Positions 17,266 through 27,600 of a DNA stretch of 64,000 bases are shown piece after piece. The position numbers were made by a program, and so were the translations under genes. The notes under the pieces are model-generated. The model made no database searches, was not told the DNA's origin, and saw only the letters and a list, made by a program, of their open reading frames with translations. The DNA comes from Planctomycetota bacterium (lineage in GTDB: Bacteria > Planctomycetota > UBA1135 > GCA-002686595): positions 1 to 64,000 of the forward strand of contig NZBA01000089.1 of the NCBI GenBank assembly GCA_002686265.1, given 5' to 3'. Position 1 is the stretch's first letter. Each line of letters begins with the position of its first letter.

Positions 17266-18436
17266 GCGATCCGTCGCACGCGCGGGCTTCCTCGGGAGTG
17301 AGGCGGCGCGACATCGGCTCGACGCACTCCGCGCGCAGGCGGGCGAGGCCGCCGGCGCCGATGGCCTCGCGGACGCGCTCGAGCAGCGAGTGGAACACGC
17401 GCAGGTTGTGCAGGCTCAAGAGCGTCGCCGCGAGCAGCTCGTCGGTCGTGCACAGGTGGCGCAGGGTGCCGCGGTTGAACGAAGTGCAGGCGACGCAGTC
17501 GCAGGCCGGGTCGAGGGGAGCTGGGTCGTCGGCGAAGCCGCGGTTGCGCAGGTTGAGGCGGCCGAAGCTGGTGAAGACCGTGTGGTTGCGGGCGTTGCGC
17601 GTGGGCGTCACGCAGTCGAAGAGGTCGAAGCCCACCGACACCGCGTCGAAGAAGTCGCGCGGCGTGCCGACGCCCATCAGGTAGCGCGGCTTCTCCGCCG
17701 GCAGGTAGGGGCCCGTGGCGGACATGGCGGTCAGCATCGCCTCGCGCTCCTCGCCCAGGCTGATCCCGCCCACCGCGTAGCCCGCCAGGTCATGGGCGCA
17801 GACCGCCTCCACCGAGGCCCGGCGCAGGTCCTCGAAGGCGCCGCCCTGGACGATGCCGAACAGGGCCTGGCCGCTGGCGAGGCCGCCGAGCTCGCGGTGG
17901 CGGGCGACACAGCGCTCGAGCCAGCGGTGGCTGCGGTCGGTGGCGTCGAGCACCTCGCCGCGCTCACCGGGCCGCGCCGGGCAGTGGTCGAAAGCCATCG
18001 CCACGTCCGCGCCCAGGGCGCGCTGGATGTCGACCGCCCCCTCGGGCGTCATGCGCACGCGCGAGCCGTCGATCGTCGAGCGGAAGTCGACCCCGCCCTC
18101 GTCCACGCGGCACAGGTCACTCATCGAGAAGACCTGGAAGCCGCCCGAGTCGGTCAGGATCGGCCCGTCCCAGGCCATCATGCGGTGCAGACCGCCGAGG
18201 GCGGCGACCGTCTCTTCGCCGGGGCGCAGGTGCAGGTGGTAGGTGTTGGCCAGGACCATTCGCGTGCCGACCCGCCGCAGGTCGGCGGGCAGGACGCCCT
18301 TGACCGTGGCGCGCGTTCCGACGGGCATGAAGGCCGGCGTCTCGACCGCCCCGTGGGGCGTGTGGAAGCGCCCGCGGCGGGCGTCGCTGTCGGGGCAGGC
18401 GGCGAGGCGCTCGAAGGCGAAGGGAGCGTCGCTCAT
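17255..18436 (-). CDS. tgt: Queuine tRNA-ribosyltransferase
   Basis: Tgt exchanges guanine-34 of Asp, Asn, His and Tyr tRNAs for a queuosine precursor. The 393-aa protein shows the TIM-barrel marks TDSGGFQVFS (Asp96), GIVQGG (194-199) and nucleophile Asp274 in FDLFDCVTPTRNARNH. The zinc site is Cys312, Cys314, Cys317 and the His of SLHN near 349. The start is the ATG at 18436, overlapping the spoIID stop by four bases. The open frame upstream of it is a shadow of that gene. It is the last gene of ruvB-spoIID-tgt. Confidence 0.97.
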   Translation of the reverse strand: MSDAPFAFERLAACPDSDARRGRFHTPHGAVETPAFMPVGTRATVKGVLPADLRRVGTRMVLANTYHLHLRPGEETVAALGGLHRMMAWDGPILTDSGGFQVFSMSDLCRVDEGGVDFRSTIDGSRVRMTPEGAVDIQRALGADVAMAFDHCPARPGERGEVLDATDRSHRWLERCVARHRELGGLASGQALFGIVQGGAFEDLRRASVEAVCAHDLAGYAVGGISLGEEREAMLTAMSATGPYLPAEKPRYLMGVGTPRDFFDAVSVGFDLFDCVTPTRNARNHTVFTSFGRLNLRNRGFADDPAPLDPACDCVACTSFNRGTLRHLCTTDELLAATLLSLHNLRVFHSLLERVREAIGAGGLARLRAECVEPMSRRLTPEEARACDGSLSA

Positions 18437-19611
18437 CGTCCCAGGGTCTCCAGGGTCGCGCCCGGGTAGTAGTGAGACAGGATGCGCTCGTAGTCCCAGC
18501 CCATGCGCGCGTAGCCCCGGGCACCCTCCTGGCACAGGCCGACGCCGTGGCCGCGGCCGCGCCCGGAGAAGTGCAGCCCGCCCGTGATCGGCCGGCCCGG
18601 GGGGGGCCAGGTGCGCAGGTCGCCCGCGCTCGCCAGACGCTCGGGGTCGAGCAGCCCGCGCAGTTCGGTCAGCTCGACCGTGCGGCGGCGCGAGGGACCG
18701 TGCAGGCGCACGCTGAGCCAGCGGCCGGCTGCATCGACGCGTTCGGGGACCAAGCTCTCCAAGCGCTCGCCGAGGTCGAGGGCCCCGGCCGCCCGTGCGA
18801 GGTCGGCGGCGGGCGCGGTCCACTCCCAGCGGTCGCGCTCCGAGCGCGCGCAGGGTGCGCAGTCCACCGCCGGCGACCCCGGACCGGTAGCGGCGCCGAA
18901 GACGTCCTCGGTGCGCGCCGTGCTCCCTCCGCAGGCCGCGTGGTAGCGCGCGTCGAGCAGGTCGTCGCCCACGAACAGGGCCAGGCCGCGCGTCGCACCC
19001 AGCGCGCGCTCGAGGCGCCGGGCGGCGGCTCGTCCGCCGTCGCTCGCGTCGGGGACGTGGCGCCCGGCGTAGACCTGGTCTCGCACGTCGTCCCACAAGA
19101 ACCCGCCGGGGCCCCGGCCGAGCAGGGAAGCGACGGCGTAGGTGCGCGCGGCGACGGCCTGGGCCTCGAGCTCCGCGGGCTCGGCCGACCACAGGGCCAG
19201 CTCGCCGGCGACCACTCCGGCGACGTACTGCTCGAGGTCCACGCGGTTCTCCACCCGCAGGCCGCCGCTGGGCCGTGCGGCGATCCACAGCTCACCGGGG
19301 TAGGGCGTGGCGGCGAGGGTCAGCGCACCATCGGAGTCCGCGGGCGCGAGGCGGAAGTCGCGCGCCAGGCGCCCGTCGCCGCGGCGCACGAACTCGCCCG
19401 CGCGCTCGAACGTCACCGGGTCGCCGGCGTCCCCGAGCACGCGCAGCTCGCGCGCGCCGTCGACCTCCGCCAGGCGCACGCGCACTTTCGCCGGTCCGCG
19501 CACCTTACCGGTCGCCGACAGGCTGGCGACGGTGGGGGAGGAGGGCGTCGAGCGGCAGGCACCGAGGGCGGCGATCAGGAGTACGCAAGCCGCCACGCCG
19601 CGTACCCCCAA
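18433..19611 (-). CDS. SpoIID/LytB-type lipoprotein
   Basis: The 392-aa protein starts at TTG. Residues 1-19 form a lipoprotein signal with lipobox LGAC (Cys19). The rest is a SpoIID/LytB domain: VDLEQYVAGVVAGEL, QAVAARTYA, a YHAACGG motif, and the C-terminal FSGRGRGHGVGLCQEGA. SpoIID of spore-formers is a lytic transglycosylase acting on peptidoglycan stripped of stem peptides; similar domains are widespread in non-sporulating bacteria as envelope proteins. Co-location with ruvB and tgt is positional and does not reveal its role. The TTG start is less certain than the frame. Confidence 0.85.
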   Translation of the reverse strand: MGVRGVAACVLLIAALGACRSTPSSPTVASLSATGKVRGPAKVRVRLAEVDGARELRVLGDAGDPVTFERAGEFVRRGDGRLARDFRLAPADSDGALTLAATPYPGELWIAARPSGGLRVENRVDLEQYVAGVVAGELALWSAEPAELEAQAVAARTYAVASLLGRGPGGFLWDDVRDQVYAGRHVPDASDGGRAAARRLERALGATRGLALFVGDDLLDARYHAACGGSTARTEDVFGAATGPGSPAVDCAPCARSERDRWEWTAPAADLARAAGALDLGERLESLVPERVDAAGRWLSVRLHGPSRRRTVELTELRGLLDPERLASAGDLRTWPPPGRPITGGLHFSGRGRGHGVGLCQEGARGYARMGWDYERILSHYYPGATLETLGR

Positions 19612-19628
19612 GGAGAGCTGGGAGCGGC

Positions 19629-20684
19629 CTACGGGAACAAACCTCCCCGGCTGCCGTCGCCGGCGTCCGGTTCGACACCGATCGCCCGACAGCCCTCGGC
19701 GGTGATCTGCCGCCCCCGCGCCGTCTTGCGCAGGAAGCCGCAGCGCAACAGGTGGGGCTCGAAGACCTCCTCGATGGTGTCCTCGGACTCGCCCACCTCG
19801 GCGGCGATCGTCTTGATGCCCAGGGGAGTCTCGGGCGTGCGCGCCAGGCTGGCGAGGATCGCGCGGTCGGTGCCCTCGAGCCCGTGCTCGTCGATGCCCA
19901 TGCGCCCCAGTGCCTCTTCCGCCAGGCCGGCGTCGATGCGCGCGGCGCCGGAGACCTGGGCCAAGTCGCGCGCGCGGCGCAGGAAGCGGTTGGCGATGCG
20001 CGGGGTCCCGCGGCTGCGGCGTGAAACGAGCTCGCCGGCGGCTGGAGCGAGCTCGATCCCCAGGATGGCCGCCGATCGGGCGAGGATCTGCTGCAACTCC
20101 GCGGGCGCGTAGGGGGTGAGGCGCTCGAAGAGGCCGAAGCGGCTGCGGAAGGGCGCCGAGAGCAGGCCGTCCCGGGTCGTCGCGCCCACCAAGGTGAAGC
20201 GCTCCAGGGTCATGTGCATCACCCGCGCGTGGGGCCCCTGGTCGAGGGTCAGGTCGACGTGGAAGTCCTCCATCGCCGTGTAGAGGTACTCCTCGACCGC
20301 CGCCGGGACCCGGTGGATCTCGTCGATGAAGAGTACGTCGCCGCGGCGTAGTTGGGTCAGGATCCCGACCAGGTCCCGCGGCCGGTCGAGGGCCGGACCC
20401 GTGGTCGAGTGCAACGAGCCGTCGAGCTCACGGGCGAGGATGCGCGCGAGGCTCGTCTTCCCCAGCCCGGGAGAGCCAGAGAGCAGGACGTGGTCGAGGA
20501 CGTCGCCACGGGCTCGGGCGGCCTCGATCGCCACTTGCAGGTTGCGCTGGGCGGGCTGTTGGCCCACGAATTCGGCGAAGGCGGCCGGGCGCAGGGTGGC
20601 CTCGGCGTCCCGCTCGCCGACCTCCGCCGGGGCCGGGGCGTGCTCGAGGGCGCGCGGATCGAAGACGTGCTCGGCGGGGCTCAT
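19629..20684 (-). CDS. ruvB: Holliday junction helicase motor RuvB
   Basis: RuvB is the AAA+ motor that drives branch migration at Holliday junctions with RuvA. The 351-aa protein has Walker A GSPGLGKT (70-77), Walker B LFIDEIH (118-124), sensor 1 LVGATTRDG, the arginine-finger region APFRSRFG, sensor 2 GTPRIANRFLRR and a C-terminal winged helix (GIKTIAAEVGE, LLRCGFLRKTARGR). ruvA and ruvC are not in the window. It is the first gene of the ruvB-spoIID-tgt unit, 17 bases from the next. Confidence 0.97.
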   Translation of the reverse strand: MSPAEHVFDPRALEHAPAPAEVGERDAEATLRPAAFAEFVGQQPAQRNLQVAIEAARARGDVLDHVLLSGSPGLGKTSLARILARELDGSLHSTTGPALDRPRDLVGILTQLRRGDVLFIDEIHRVPAAVEEYLYTAMEDFHVDLTLDQGPHARVMHMTLERFTLVGATTRDGLLSAPFRSRFGLFERLTPYAPAELQQILARSAAILGIELAPAAGELVSRRSRGTPRIANRFLRRARDLAQVSGAARIDAGLAEEALGRMGIDEHGLEGTDRAILASLARTPETPLGIKTIAAEVGESEDTIEEVFEPHLLRCGFLRKTARGRQITAEGCRAIGVEPDAGDGSRGGLFP

Positions 20685-21435
20685 GGCGCGCCGAGCATAG
20701 CCCCCCCACGGCCCTCGGCGAAGGGCGGGCGGTGGCCTCTGAGCGCCGCCCGGGCCCGCGGCGATCCTCTCGTGCGGCCCGTGCGTGGTGTGCGAGAGCG
20801 CACTCCCGCTCGCGGTGAGTGAGCGATCCCTCTCGCCGCTCCGTGGCCGAGGGCACGCCTAGAAGGCTCTCGAGGAGCGCGTCGAAGTGACGTAAAGGAC
20901 TGTCTGGAAGTTAGTTGTAGCGTGTTCCTAGCATCCTTGGACGCATTGGCGGAGGACGGCACGTTGCTTGTTCGCTGGAGGCGGCCGCGCGGGAGGGCTG
21001 CGCGCGCCCGACCGCTTGCGGTGGGGTCTGGTGCGGGCCGTTGACCGGCGAGCCGGCGCCGTGCCGTACGATCTGGATTCGATACACTGTGGCCACTACC
21101 GACCCTCTGCCCCCCATCTGGAACCCAACCCCAAGTCCTTCGCGAGGTCCGCGGGGCGGCTTTCGGTGCCCTGGGCTGGTCATTCGCGGGCGGTCGCGGC
21201 ATCCTGCCCGGACCCGCGCGCGCTCGACCGTATCCGGGACGGGCCGTGGGGGTATCCGTAGCGTCCGAGGAAGTCTCCCCACAGCCGGTTCCGTGCCCCG
21301 CTCCCACCCCCCCGATCCCATCTCGACCGCACATCTCGAGCCCTCCCGCGAGCGCCCCCGCCGCTGCGGCTTCCCCGAGAACCGTCTCCCTTCGACCTTC
21401 GCTCCCGCGATCTCCCGAGCATCGACCGAACGCTG
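20685..21435. other. 750-base gene-free region
   Basis: Between divergent ruvB and the first giant lipoprotein no convincing gene is visible; open frames here have random-looking Arg/Pro/Gly composition and no start signals. Bases about 20885-20950 are clearly less GC-rich than their surroundings (TGACGTAAAGGACTGTCTGG, AAGTTAGTTGTAGCGTG) and may hold promoters or an RNA leader. TTGACC at 21041 followed by TACGAT at 21067 has a 20-base spacer, too long for a standard sigma-70 promoter. No known structured RNA motif (tmRNA, SRP, RNase P) was recognised. Confidence 0.5.
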
Positions 21436-24400
21436 ATGAAGCACTCCGCACGACCGCGCCCTTCCTTCGTCGCGCTGACCCTCTCCCTGGCTGCCTGCAC
21501 CGGTGGCGATGGAGGCGGTGGAAGCGGAGGCGGACCGATGGAAATCGTCCGTGTCTCGACCGGTTTCGGCGAGCTCCTGCCTTACAAGATCTTCGCCGTC
21601 GCATCGGACGGGACGCCGTCGGGCAACCTGATCTCGATCCGCGACTACGACGACCTGGCCGACAACGCCACCTTCAGCAATCCGGTGCTGCCGATCCCCA
21701 CGCTGGGGGACACGGCGATCCTGCCCGACGGCTTGCCGGGGAACCAGTTCCTCTACGCGAGCTTCAGCAAGCCGATCGACCTCGACAGCGTGCTCTCCAG
21801 CCTTCCCGGGGCGCAGTCCGACAACGGCATGACCGGGGCGATCACGGTTGAGGCGCGCAACCCTCAGTCGGGTGACGTGACGATCATTCCCGGCCGCGCC
21901 TTCATCGACGGTTGGACCTACGCCGGAGACCCGAGCGGGGACCCCATGCGCCTGCCCCTCCAGCGCTGGGTTTCCCTGCAGGAAGGCGCGACCGTGGTCG
22001 AGGACGTCGACGGCGCCTTCCCCGGCGCCGGGTTTCCCGGAGTCGGTGGGGCCTTCAACGGCTCGTCCGAACTCGTCAATCCGCGCACCCTGGTCTTCGT
22101 CGTCGACTCCGACGACGACCTCACAACTCACGAGACCTTCCCGGCCGGCCCCCTGATTCGCATGCGCATCGGCACCGGCGTGCGCGATACGGGCGGGCGC
22201 AACCTGGCCGAGTCCGGGCTGGCCTCCACGACGGTCGGTCCCAACACGATCACGCCAGAGGTGGCGGTGACTCCGCCGCCCAACAGCTTCCCCGAGGTGA
22301 TTCCCGGCAACGGCGACGACGACGTCGACCCCTTGACGACCATCGTCGTCCAGTTCACCGAGCCGCTGCAGCCCCTCACCCTGGGGGATCTGCCGGCGGA
22401 CGGACCGCCCAACCTCAGCGCCGCTCTCTTGATCCAGTTCGGGCCGCCTGCCCAGCGCGTGACCGTCCCCTCCGAGGTCCTTCCGCTCAGCATCTACGAC
22501 TTCAGCCGCTGGGAGGTGCTGCCGACCTTCAACTTCCCGGGTGAGGGGCCTCAGGACGAGGAGTGTGGCGTCTTCAATCGCGTGGACGTCACCGTCAACC
22601 CCAACCAGCTCCAGGACCTGGCGGGCAACTTCAACCTGCTGGCGGCGACGACCTTCTTCGAGACAGGGCCGGGACCCGGACTGGTCAATGCCCCGGTCGC
22701 CCCCGACGCGATTTACATCGGTCGTTCGGGCTCCGAGAGCGGCATCTCCGTCATCGACCTGAACGGATTCGGCGCCGGCACCGGGAACCCGTCCTACGAC
22801 GACACCGGGAACACGATCACCGAGGGTGACAGCAACTACCCCAACAACCCCAACGTGCGCCTGCAGGGGGCGATCATGCGGCCTCCGTTGGTGCCGCCGG
22901 TGTGCACGGTGAAGGGCGGTTCCCAGGGCGCCTTCACCCTCACCAAGGACTCGACCCTCAACGACCTGGTCGTGCGCTCACCGGTCGTACTGTCGGTCGG
23001 CGACATGATGCTCGGCCACGGACTGGACAGCTCGTTCAACAACGGGCCTGCACCCTTCGGCTGCCAGGGTGGTGGAGGGAACCTGTGCGCCCTACCCGGC
23101 CTGAAGCTCTACCAGGTGATTCACGGCGGACCAAACACCCTCACGCCTCCGATCCTGAACAACCCGATCATCAACTCGGTCACCGGCGGGGAGAACGTGA
23201 TCTCCTGGGCGCCGCATCCCAACCCGCCCCCGCTGCAGTTCCCGCCCCTGTGCCTCTCGCCCTTCATCGGCGGGCAGGAACCCACGGCGATCGACACGCT
23301 ACTGTCGCCCACGGGGAATGTCTGGGGTCCGCCCTGCGCGAACTGTCCAGCGCTGACCAACCTGCTCGTTCCCGGCGATCCGTTCGGCAATCCCAACCAG
23401 ACCCCGCCCGAGCCGCCCTCGGGTCTGTTGAGCCAGGAGCAGAACTCGTTCTTCGAGGGTCCCTCGCCTCCGGCTCAGACCCTCGGCGGGTGCTTCCCCT
23501 ACATGATCCGCCAGCAAGTGGGGCATTTCCTGTACGTCATCGACCGTGGCCGCAGCGAGGTGATGGTCCTGAACTCCAACCGCATGACGGTCATCGACCG
23601 CATCTTGTTGCCCGACCCGACATCGTTCGCGATGTCGCCCAACGTCGACTTCCTGGCGGTGACCAACCAGAGCGTGAATCTGGTGAGCTTCATCGACATC
23701 AACCCCGCCTCGGCCACCTTCCACCAGGTGGCGATCCAGACCGTGGTCGGTGACTCTCCCAATGGCATCGCCTGGGAACCGGGCAACGAGGACATCCTCG
23801 TCTGCAACGAGGGGGACGACACGATGTCGGTCATCTCGGCCTTCAGCCTCGCCGTTCGCAAGGTCATCAGCTCCCAGCTCGATCGGCCCTTCGACGTTGC
23901 GATCACCAACCGCCAGGCGGGCTTCGGATTCTTCCGCAACGTCTACTTTGCATACATCCTCAACCGCTCCGGTCGGGTCGCTATCTTCGAGTCGGGCCCC
24001 AACGGCGTGAACGGCTGGGGCTATGACGATGTCGTCGGCATCGCGTCCCAGGAGTTCAAGAACCCCAAGGCGATCCAACCCGACCACCTCAATCTCGGGT
24101 CGGCGATCTGGATCGCCCACGAAGGGCCGATCGACACGGAGACGCAGGAGGCCGGTTCCTACGGTGAGCCGGCGGTCAGCAATCTGCGCATCGATAGCGC
24201 GATCATGGGGCCGTTGCCGCTGAACGTGAACTCGCTCTTCATCCCCAATTTCCGGGACATGGCCATGCAGGTTGACGTGGCGCTCGGGCCCGACCAGCTA
24301 TCGGGGATCCCGGTCTCTCTGGCGTTCGACAACATGCGCAACTTCGGGGGCCTGACGACCTTCCAGACCTTCTATAGCGCGGGCATTCCGGCCCAGATCA

Positions 24401-24624
24401 ACGGCAAGAGCCTCGTTCGGACGACCCAGCAGATCGTCAACACGAGCGAACCCGAGTTCATGTTCGTAGCCGTGCCCAGCCCGACCGCCGGTTTCGAGGG
24501 GCTGGTCGACGTGATCGACATCGGAGGCGGTTTCTTGCGCGTGGACACCAACGCGTTCCACTCGGGCATCCAGTCGATCGAGGTCGACAATGCCGTCGTC
24601 CTGATGGACTACTTCCGGCAATAG
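21436..24624 (+). CDS. Giant lipoprotein with Ig-like and beta-propeller regions, paralogue 1
   Basis: A 1062-aa lipoprotein with lipobox SLAAC (Cys21) and a Gly-rich linker (23-34). The N-terminal third has bacterial Ig-like (Big_5/SbsA-type) segments, e.g. VDPLTTIVVQFTEPLQP near 298 and LQDLAGN near 392. A middle Gly/Asn/Pro-rich region has conserved cysteines (PFGCQGGGGNLCA). The C-terminal third resembles a YVTN-type beta-propeller (FLYVIDRGRSEVMVLNSN, GIAWEPGNEDILVCNEGDDT). It ends DYFRQ, as does the next gene. It is probably anchored in the outer membrane or at the cell surface; no ligand is known. Confidence 0.85.
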   Translation: MKHSARPRPSFVALTLSLAACTGGDGGGGSGGGPMEIVRVSTGFGELLPYKIFAVASDGTPSGNLISIRDYDDLADNATFSNPVLPIPTLGDTAILPDGLPGNQFLYASFSKPIDLDSVLSSLPGAQSDNGMTGAITVEARNPQSGDVTIIPGRAFIDGWTYAGDPSGDPMRLPLQRWVSLQEGATVVEDVDGAFPGAGFPGVGGAFNGSSELVNPRTLVFVVDSDDDLTTHETFPAGPLIRMRIGTGVRDTGGRNLAESGLASTTVGPNTITPEVAVTPPPNSFPEVIPGNGDDDVDPLTTIVVQFTEPLQPLTLGDLPADGPPNLSAALLIQFGPPAQRVTVPSEVLPLSIYDFSRWEVLPTFNFPGEGPQDEECGVFNRVDVTVNPNQLQDLAGNFNLLAATTFFETGPGPGLVNAPVAPDAIYIGRSGSESGISVIDLNGFGAGTGNPSYDDTGNTITEGDSNYPNNPNVRLQGAIMRPPLVPPVCTVKGGSQGAFTLTKDSTLNDLVVRSPVVLSVGDMMLGHGLDSSFNNGPAPFGCQGGGGNLCALPGLKLYQVIHGGPNTLTPPILNNPIINSVTGGENVISWAPHPNPPPLQFPPLCLSPFIGGQEPTAIDTLLSPTGNVWGPPCANCPALTNLLVPGDPFGNPNQTPPEPPSGLLSQEQNSFFEGPSPPAQTLGGCFPYMIRQQVGHFLYVIDRGRSEVMVLNSNRMTVIDRILLPDPTSFAMSPNVDFLAVTNQSVNLVSFIDINPASATFHQVAIQTVVGDSPNGIAWEPGNEDILVCNEGDDTMSVISAFSLAVRKVISSQLDRPFDVAITNRQAGFGFFRNVYFAYILNRSGRVAIFESGPNGVNGWGYDDVVGIASQEFKNPKAIQPDHLNLGSAIWIAHEGPIDTETQEAGSYGEPAVSNLRIDSAIMGPLPLNVNSLFIPNFRDMAMQVDVALGPDQLSGIPVSLAFDNMRNFGGLTTFQTFYSAGIPAQINGKSLVRTTQQIVNTSEPEFMFVAVPSPTAGFEGLVDVIDIGGGFLRVDTNAFHSGIQSIEVDNAVVLMDYFRQ

Positions 24625-24693
24625 GGGACCCGCCGCCCCTCCCGCCCTCCTCCAACGAGCTCCCCACACAGACCAGCAGGACTTGAACACTCG

Positions 24694-27600
24694 ATGGCCC
24701 AAGACCAGACCGAGAAGACCATCCTCGTCGCTTTCCTCGGCGTCGCGTTCCTCACCGGGTGCACCGGCGGCGGAGCTAGCGGCGGAGGGGGAAACCAGAT
24801 GGACATCGTCAGGGTCTCCAACGGCTTTGGGGAACTCCTGCCGCACAAGACCTTCCGCATGGCGGGGAACGTCGCTACCGATGAGGTGATCGCCCTGCGC
24901 AGTCAGCAGGACCTGGTGGACAACCTACGATTCTCGAATCCGGTGCACGCACCCGCGGTCTTCTCCGACGCGGCCATCGTGCCCGGCGGAGCGGCCGGCA
25001 ACCACTTCCTCTACATCACCTTCACCAAGCCGATCGGCATCGACTCGGTGCTGACGGACCTGCCCAGCGCCCAGGCCGACAACTCCTTGACCGGCGCGAT
25101 CACGGTCTACGCTCGCGATCCGGTGCTCGGCACGGTCACCCCCGTCAAGGGACGCGCCTTCGTGAACGGGAGCACCTACGCCGGGACCCCGCAGGGTGAC
25201 CCGCTCTCGACTCCGCTCCAGACCTGGGTCCAGTTGGAGGACGGGCAGCCGACGGCCATGCCGGTGGACGGCGCCTTCCCCGGCTTCGGTTTCCCCGGCA
25301 CCACCGGCGGGTTCGCCGGGATGCAGGACCTGATCACCCCCGAGGCCTTCGTCTTCGTCGCGGATACCGACGGAGACCTCTCGACCTTCGAGACCTTTCC
25401 CAGCGGCGTGCAGCTGGCGATGCAGATCACCACGGCCGTGCGCTCGGCCGGGGATCGGGCCTTGGTCCGTTCGGGTCTGGCGAGCACCACCGTGGGCGCG
25501 GACACCATGCTCCCCGAGATCATCGTCACCCCGCCCCCGAGCAGTCTGCCGGACGTGACTCCCGGCGGCGGCGACACGGGCGTGGACCCCCTGACCAACA
25601 TCCGCGTGCGCTTCACCGAGTCGGTGCAGCCGGTGAGCGTGGGGGACTTGGCCGACGGCCTGGCTCCCGGCCTGCTGAGTGGAGCGATCGCCGTGCAGTT
25701 CGGCCCCTCGGCGGCCCAGGTCACCGTGCCGTTCAGCGTGCTGCCGACCAGCGTCTACGACTTGTCGAGCTACATCCTCGAGCCGTCATTCCACTTCCCT
25801 GGAGAGGGGCCCGAGTTCGCTGAATGCGGCGTGTTCAACCGCGTCGACGTCTCCATCCACGCGGGGCAGGTGCTCGACACCTCTGGAAACGCCAACCAGA
25901 ACGCCGCGACGACCTTCTTCACGACCGGCGAGGGCCCGGGGCTGGTGAATGCACCCGTGGCGCCCGATGTCGTGTACGCCGGCCGCGGCGGCGGGTCTCC
26001 GGGGCTTTCCATCATCGACCTCAACGGCTACGGCGGCGGGAGCGGGAATCCGACCTACGATCCCTCCGACCCGATCGAGGAAGGGAGCTCGAACTTCCCC
26101 AACAACCCCAACGTGTCCTTCCAAGGAGGGACGATGCGTCCGCCGCTCCAGGCCGGAAGCTGCACCATCAACGGCGGCTCCGCGGGCGTCTTCACCCTGA
26201 CGAAGGACAGTTCGCTCGAGGACCGCATCGTCCGCTCACCGGTCGTCCTCGACGTCTCTGATATCCACCTCGGCTGGTCCTTGGATGTGTCCTTCAACAA
26301 CGGTCCGTCTCCGTTCGGCTGCCTCGCGGGCGGTGGGAACCTGTGCGCCGTGGACGGGATGAAGCAGGTGGCGACCGTGATCGACGGGAGCACCCTCAAC
26401 CCCGGCGCCACGAACCCGACCGGCATCCAGGTGCTGATCGACGGTGGCCCGAACATCGTGGGCTGGGCTCCCCATCCCAACCCGCCGCCGATGGTCTTCC
26501 CTCCCCTGTGCATCTCGCCGTTCTTGGCCAGCCAGGAGCCCACCTCGGTCGATTCTCTCGGTTTCAACCTGCTCGTTCCCGGCGACCCCTTCGGGGACCC
26601 CGCCCAGAACATCCCTCCCACCGGGTTGCTCTCGGTGGCGCAAAACGCCTTCTTCCAGGGGCCGTCACTGCCGACGACGAACATCGCGCAGTGTTCGACC
26701 TACGGCTACCGCCAGCAGATCGGGCAGTTCCTCTACCTCGTCGACCGCGGAGGGAGGGAGATCGTCGTGCTCAACTCCAACCGCATGACGGTCATCGATC
26801 GCATCGCCCTGCCGGACCCGACCACGGCGGCGGTGGGCACCAACTTGGACTTCCTGGCGGTCACCAACCAGGCGGTCAACACGGTCTCGTTCATCGACAT
26901 CGATCCTTCCTCGGCCACCTTTCATGAAATCGTCAAGACCACCCTCGTGGGGGAGGGCCCGCGCGGCATCGCCTGGGAACCTGGGAACGAGGACATCCTG
27001 GTCTGCAACGAGCAGGACGACACGGTGTCGATCATCTCGGCTTTCTCCCTGAGCGTGCGCAAGCACATCAGCGCCAACCTCGACCAGCCCTTCGAGGTTT
27101 CGATCACGCCGCGCCAGAACGGCTTCGGCTGGTTGCGCAACGTGTACTTCGCCTGGATCCTCAACCGCAACGGGCAGGTGGCGCTGTTCGAGTCGGGCCC
27201 CAACGGAGTCAACGGCTGGGGGTACGACGACGTGATCGGCGTGGCGGGCAGCACCTTCGAGTCCCCCAAGGCCATGCAGGTAGACCCCGTGTTCCTCTTC
27301 AGCGGGGTCTGGATCGCGCACGAGGAGCCCATCAACCTCGAGACAGGTGAGCCCGACGGCGATCCCGGGGAGGGGGCGATCTCCAACCTGGTCATCGACT
27401 CGGCGATCGCGGGCATGCTGCCCTTGAACGTCAACTCGCTCTTGATCCCGCAGTTTCGGGACATGAATCTCGCCGTGCGGGCGTCGGTCGGGGAAGACCG
27501 TCTGACGGGCGTGCCCGTGGACATCGCCTTCGACAACCACCTGAACCTGAGCGGGATCATCAACTGGCAGACCTTCTACAGCGCGGGCTCGCCCGTGCCC

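Noticed and set aside
17255-19288. Extended N-terminus of Tgt
   Set aside because: The extra residues are an out-of-frame reading of the SpoIID-type gene; the ATG at 18436 gives the normal Tgt start.
21041-21072. TTGACC / TACGAT as a promoter for the giant lipoproteins
   Set aside because: Spacer of 20 bases is too long and the start is over 350 bases away; kept only as a remark.
20681-22131. Long minus-strand frames before and across the first giant lipoprotein
   Set aside because: No start signal, biased Arg/Gly/Pro content, and they cover the clearly coding plus strand.
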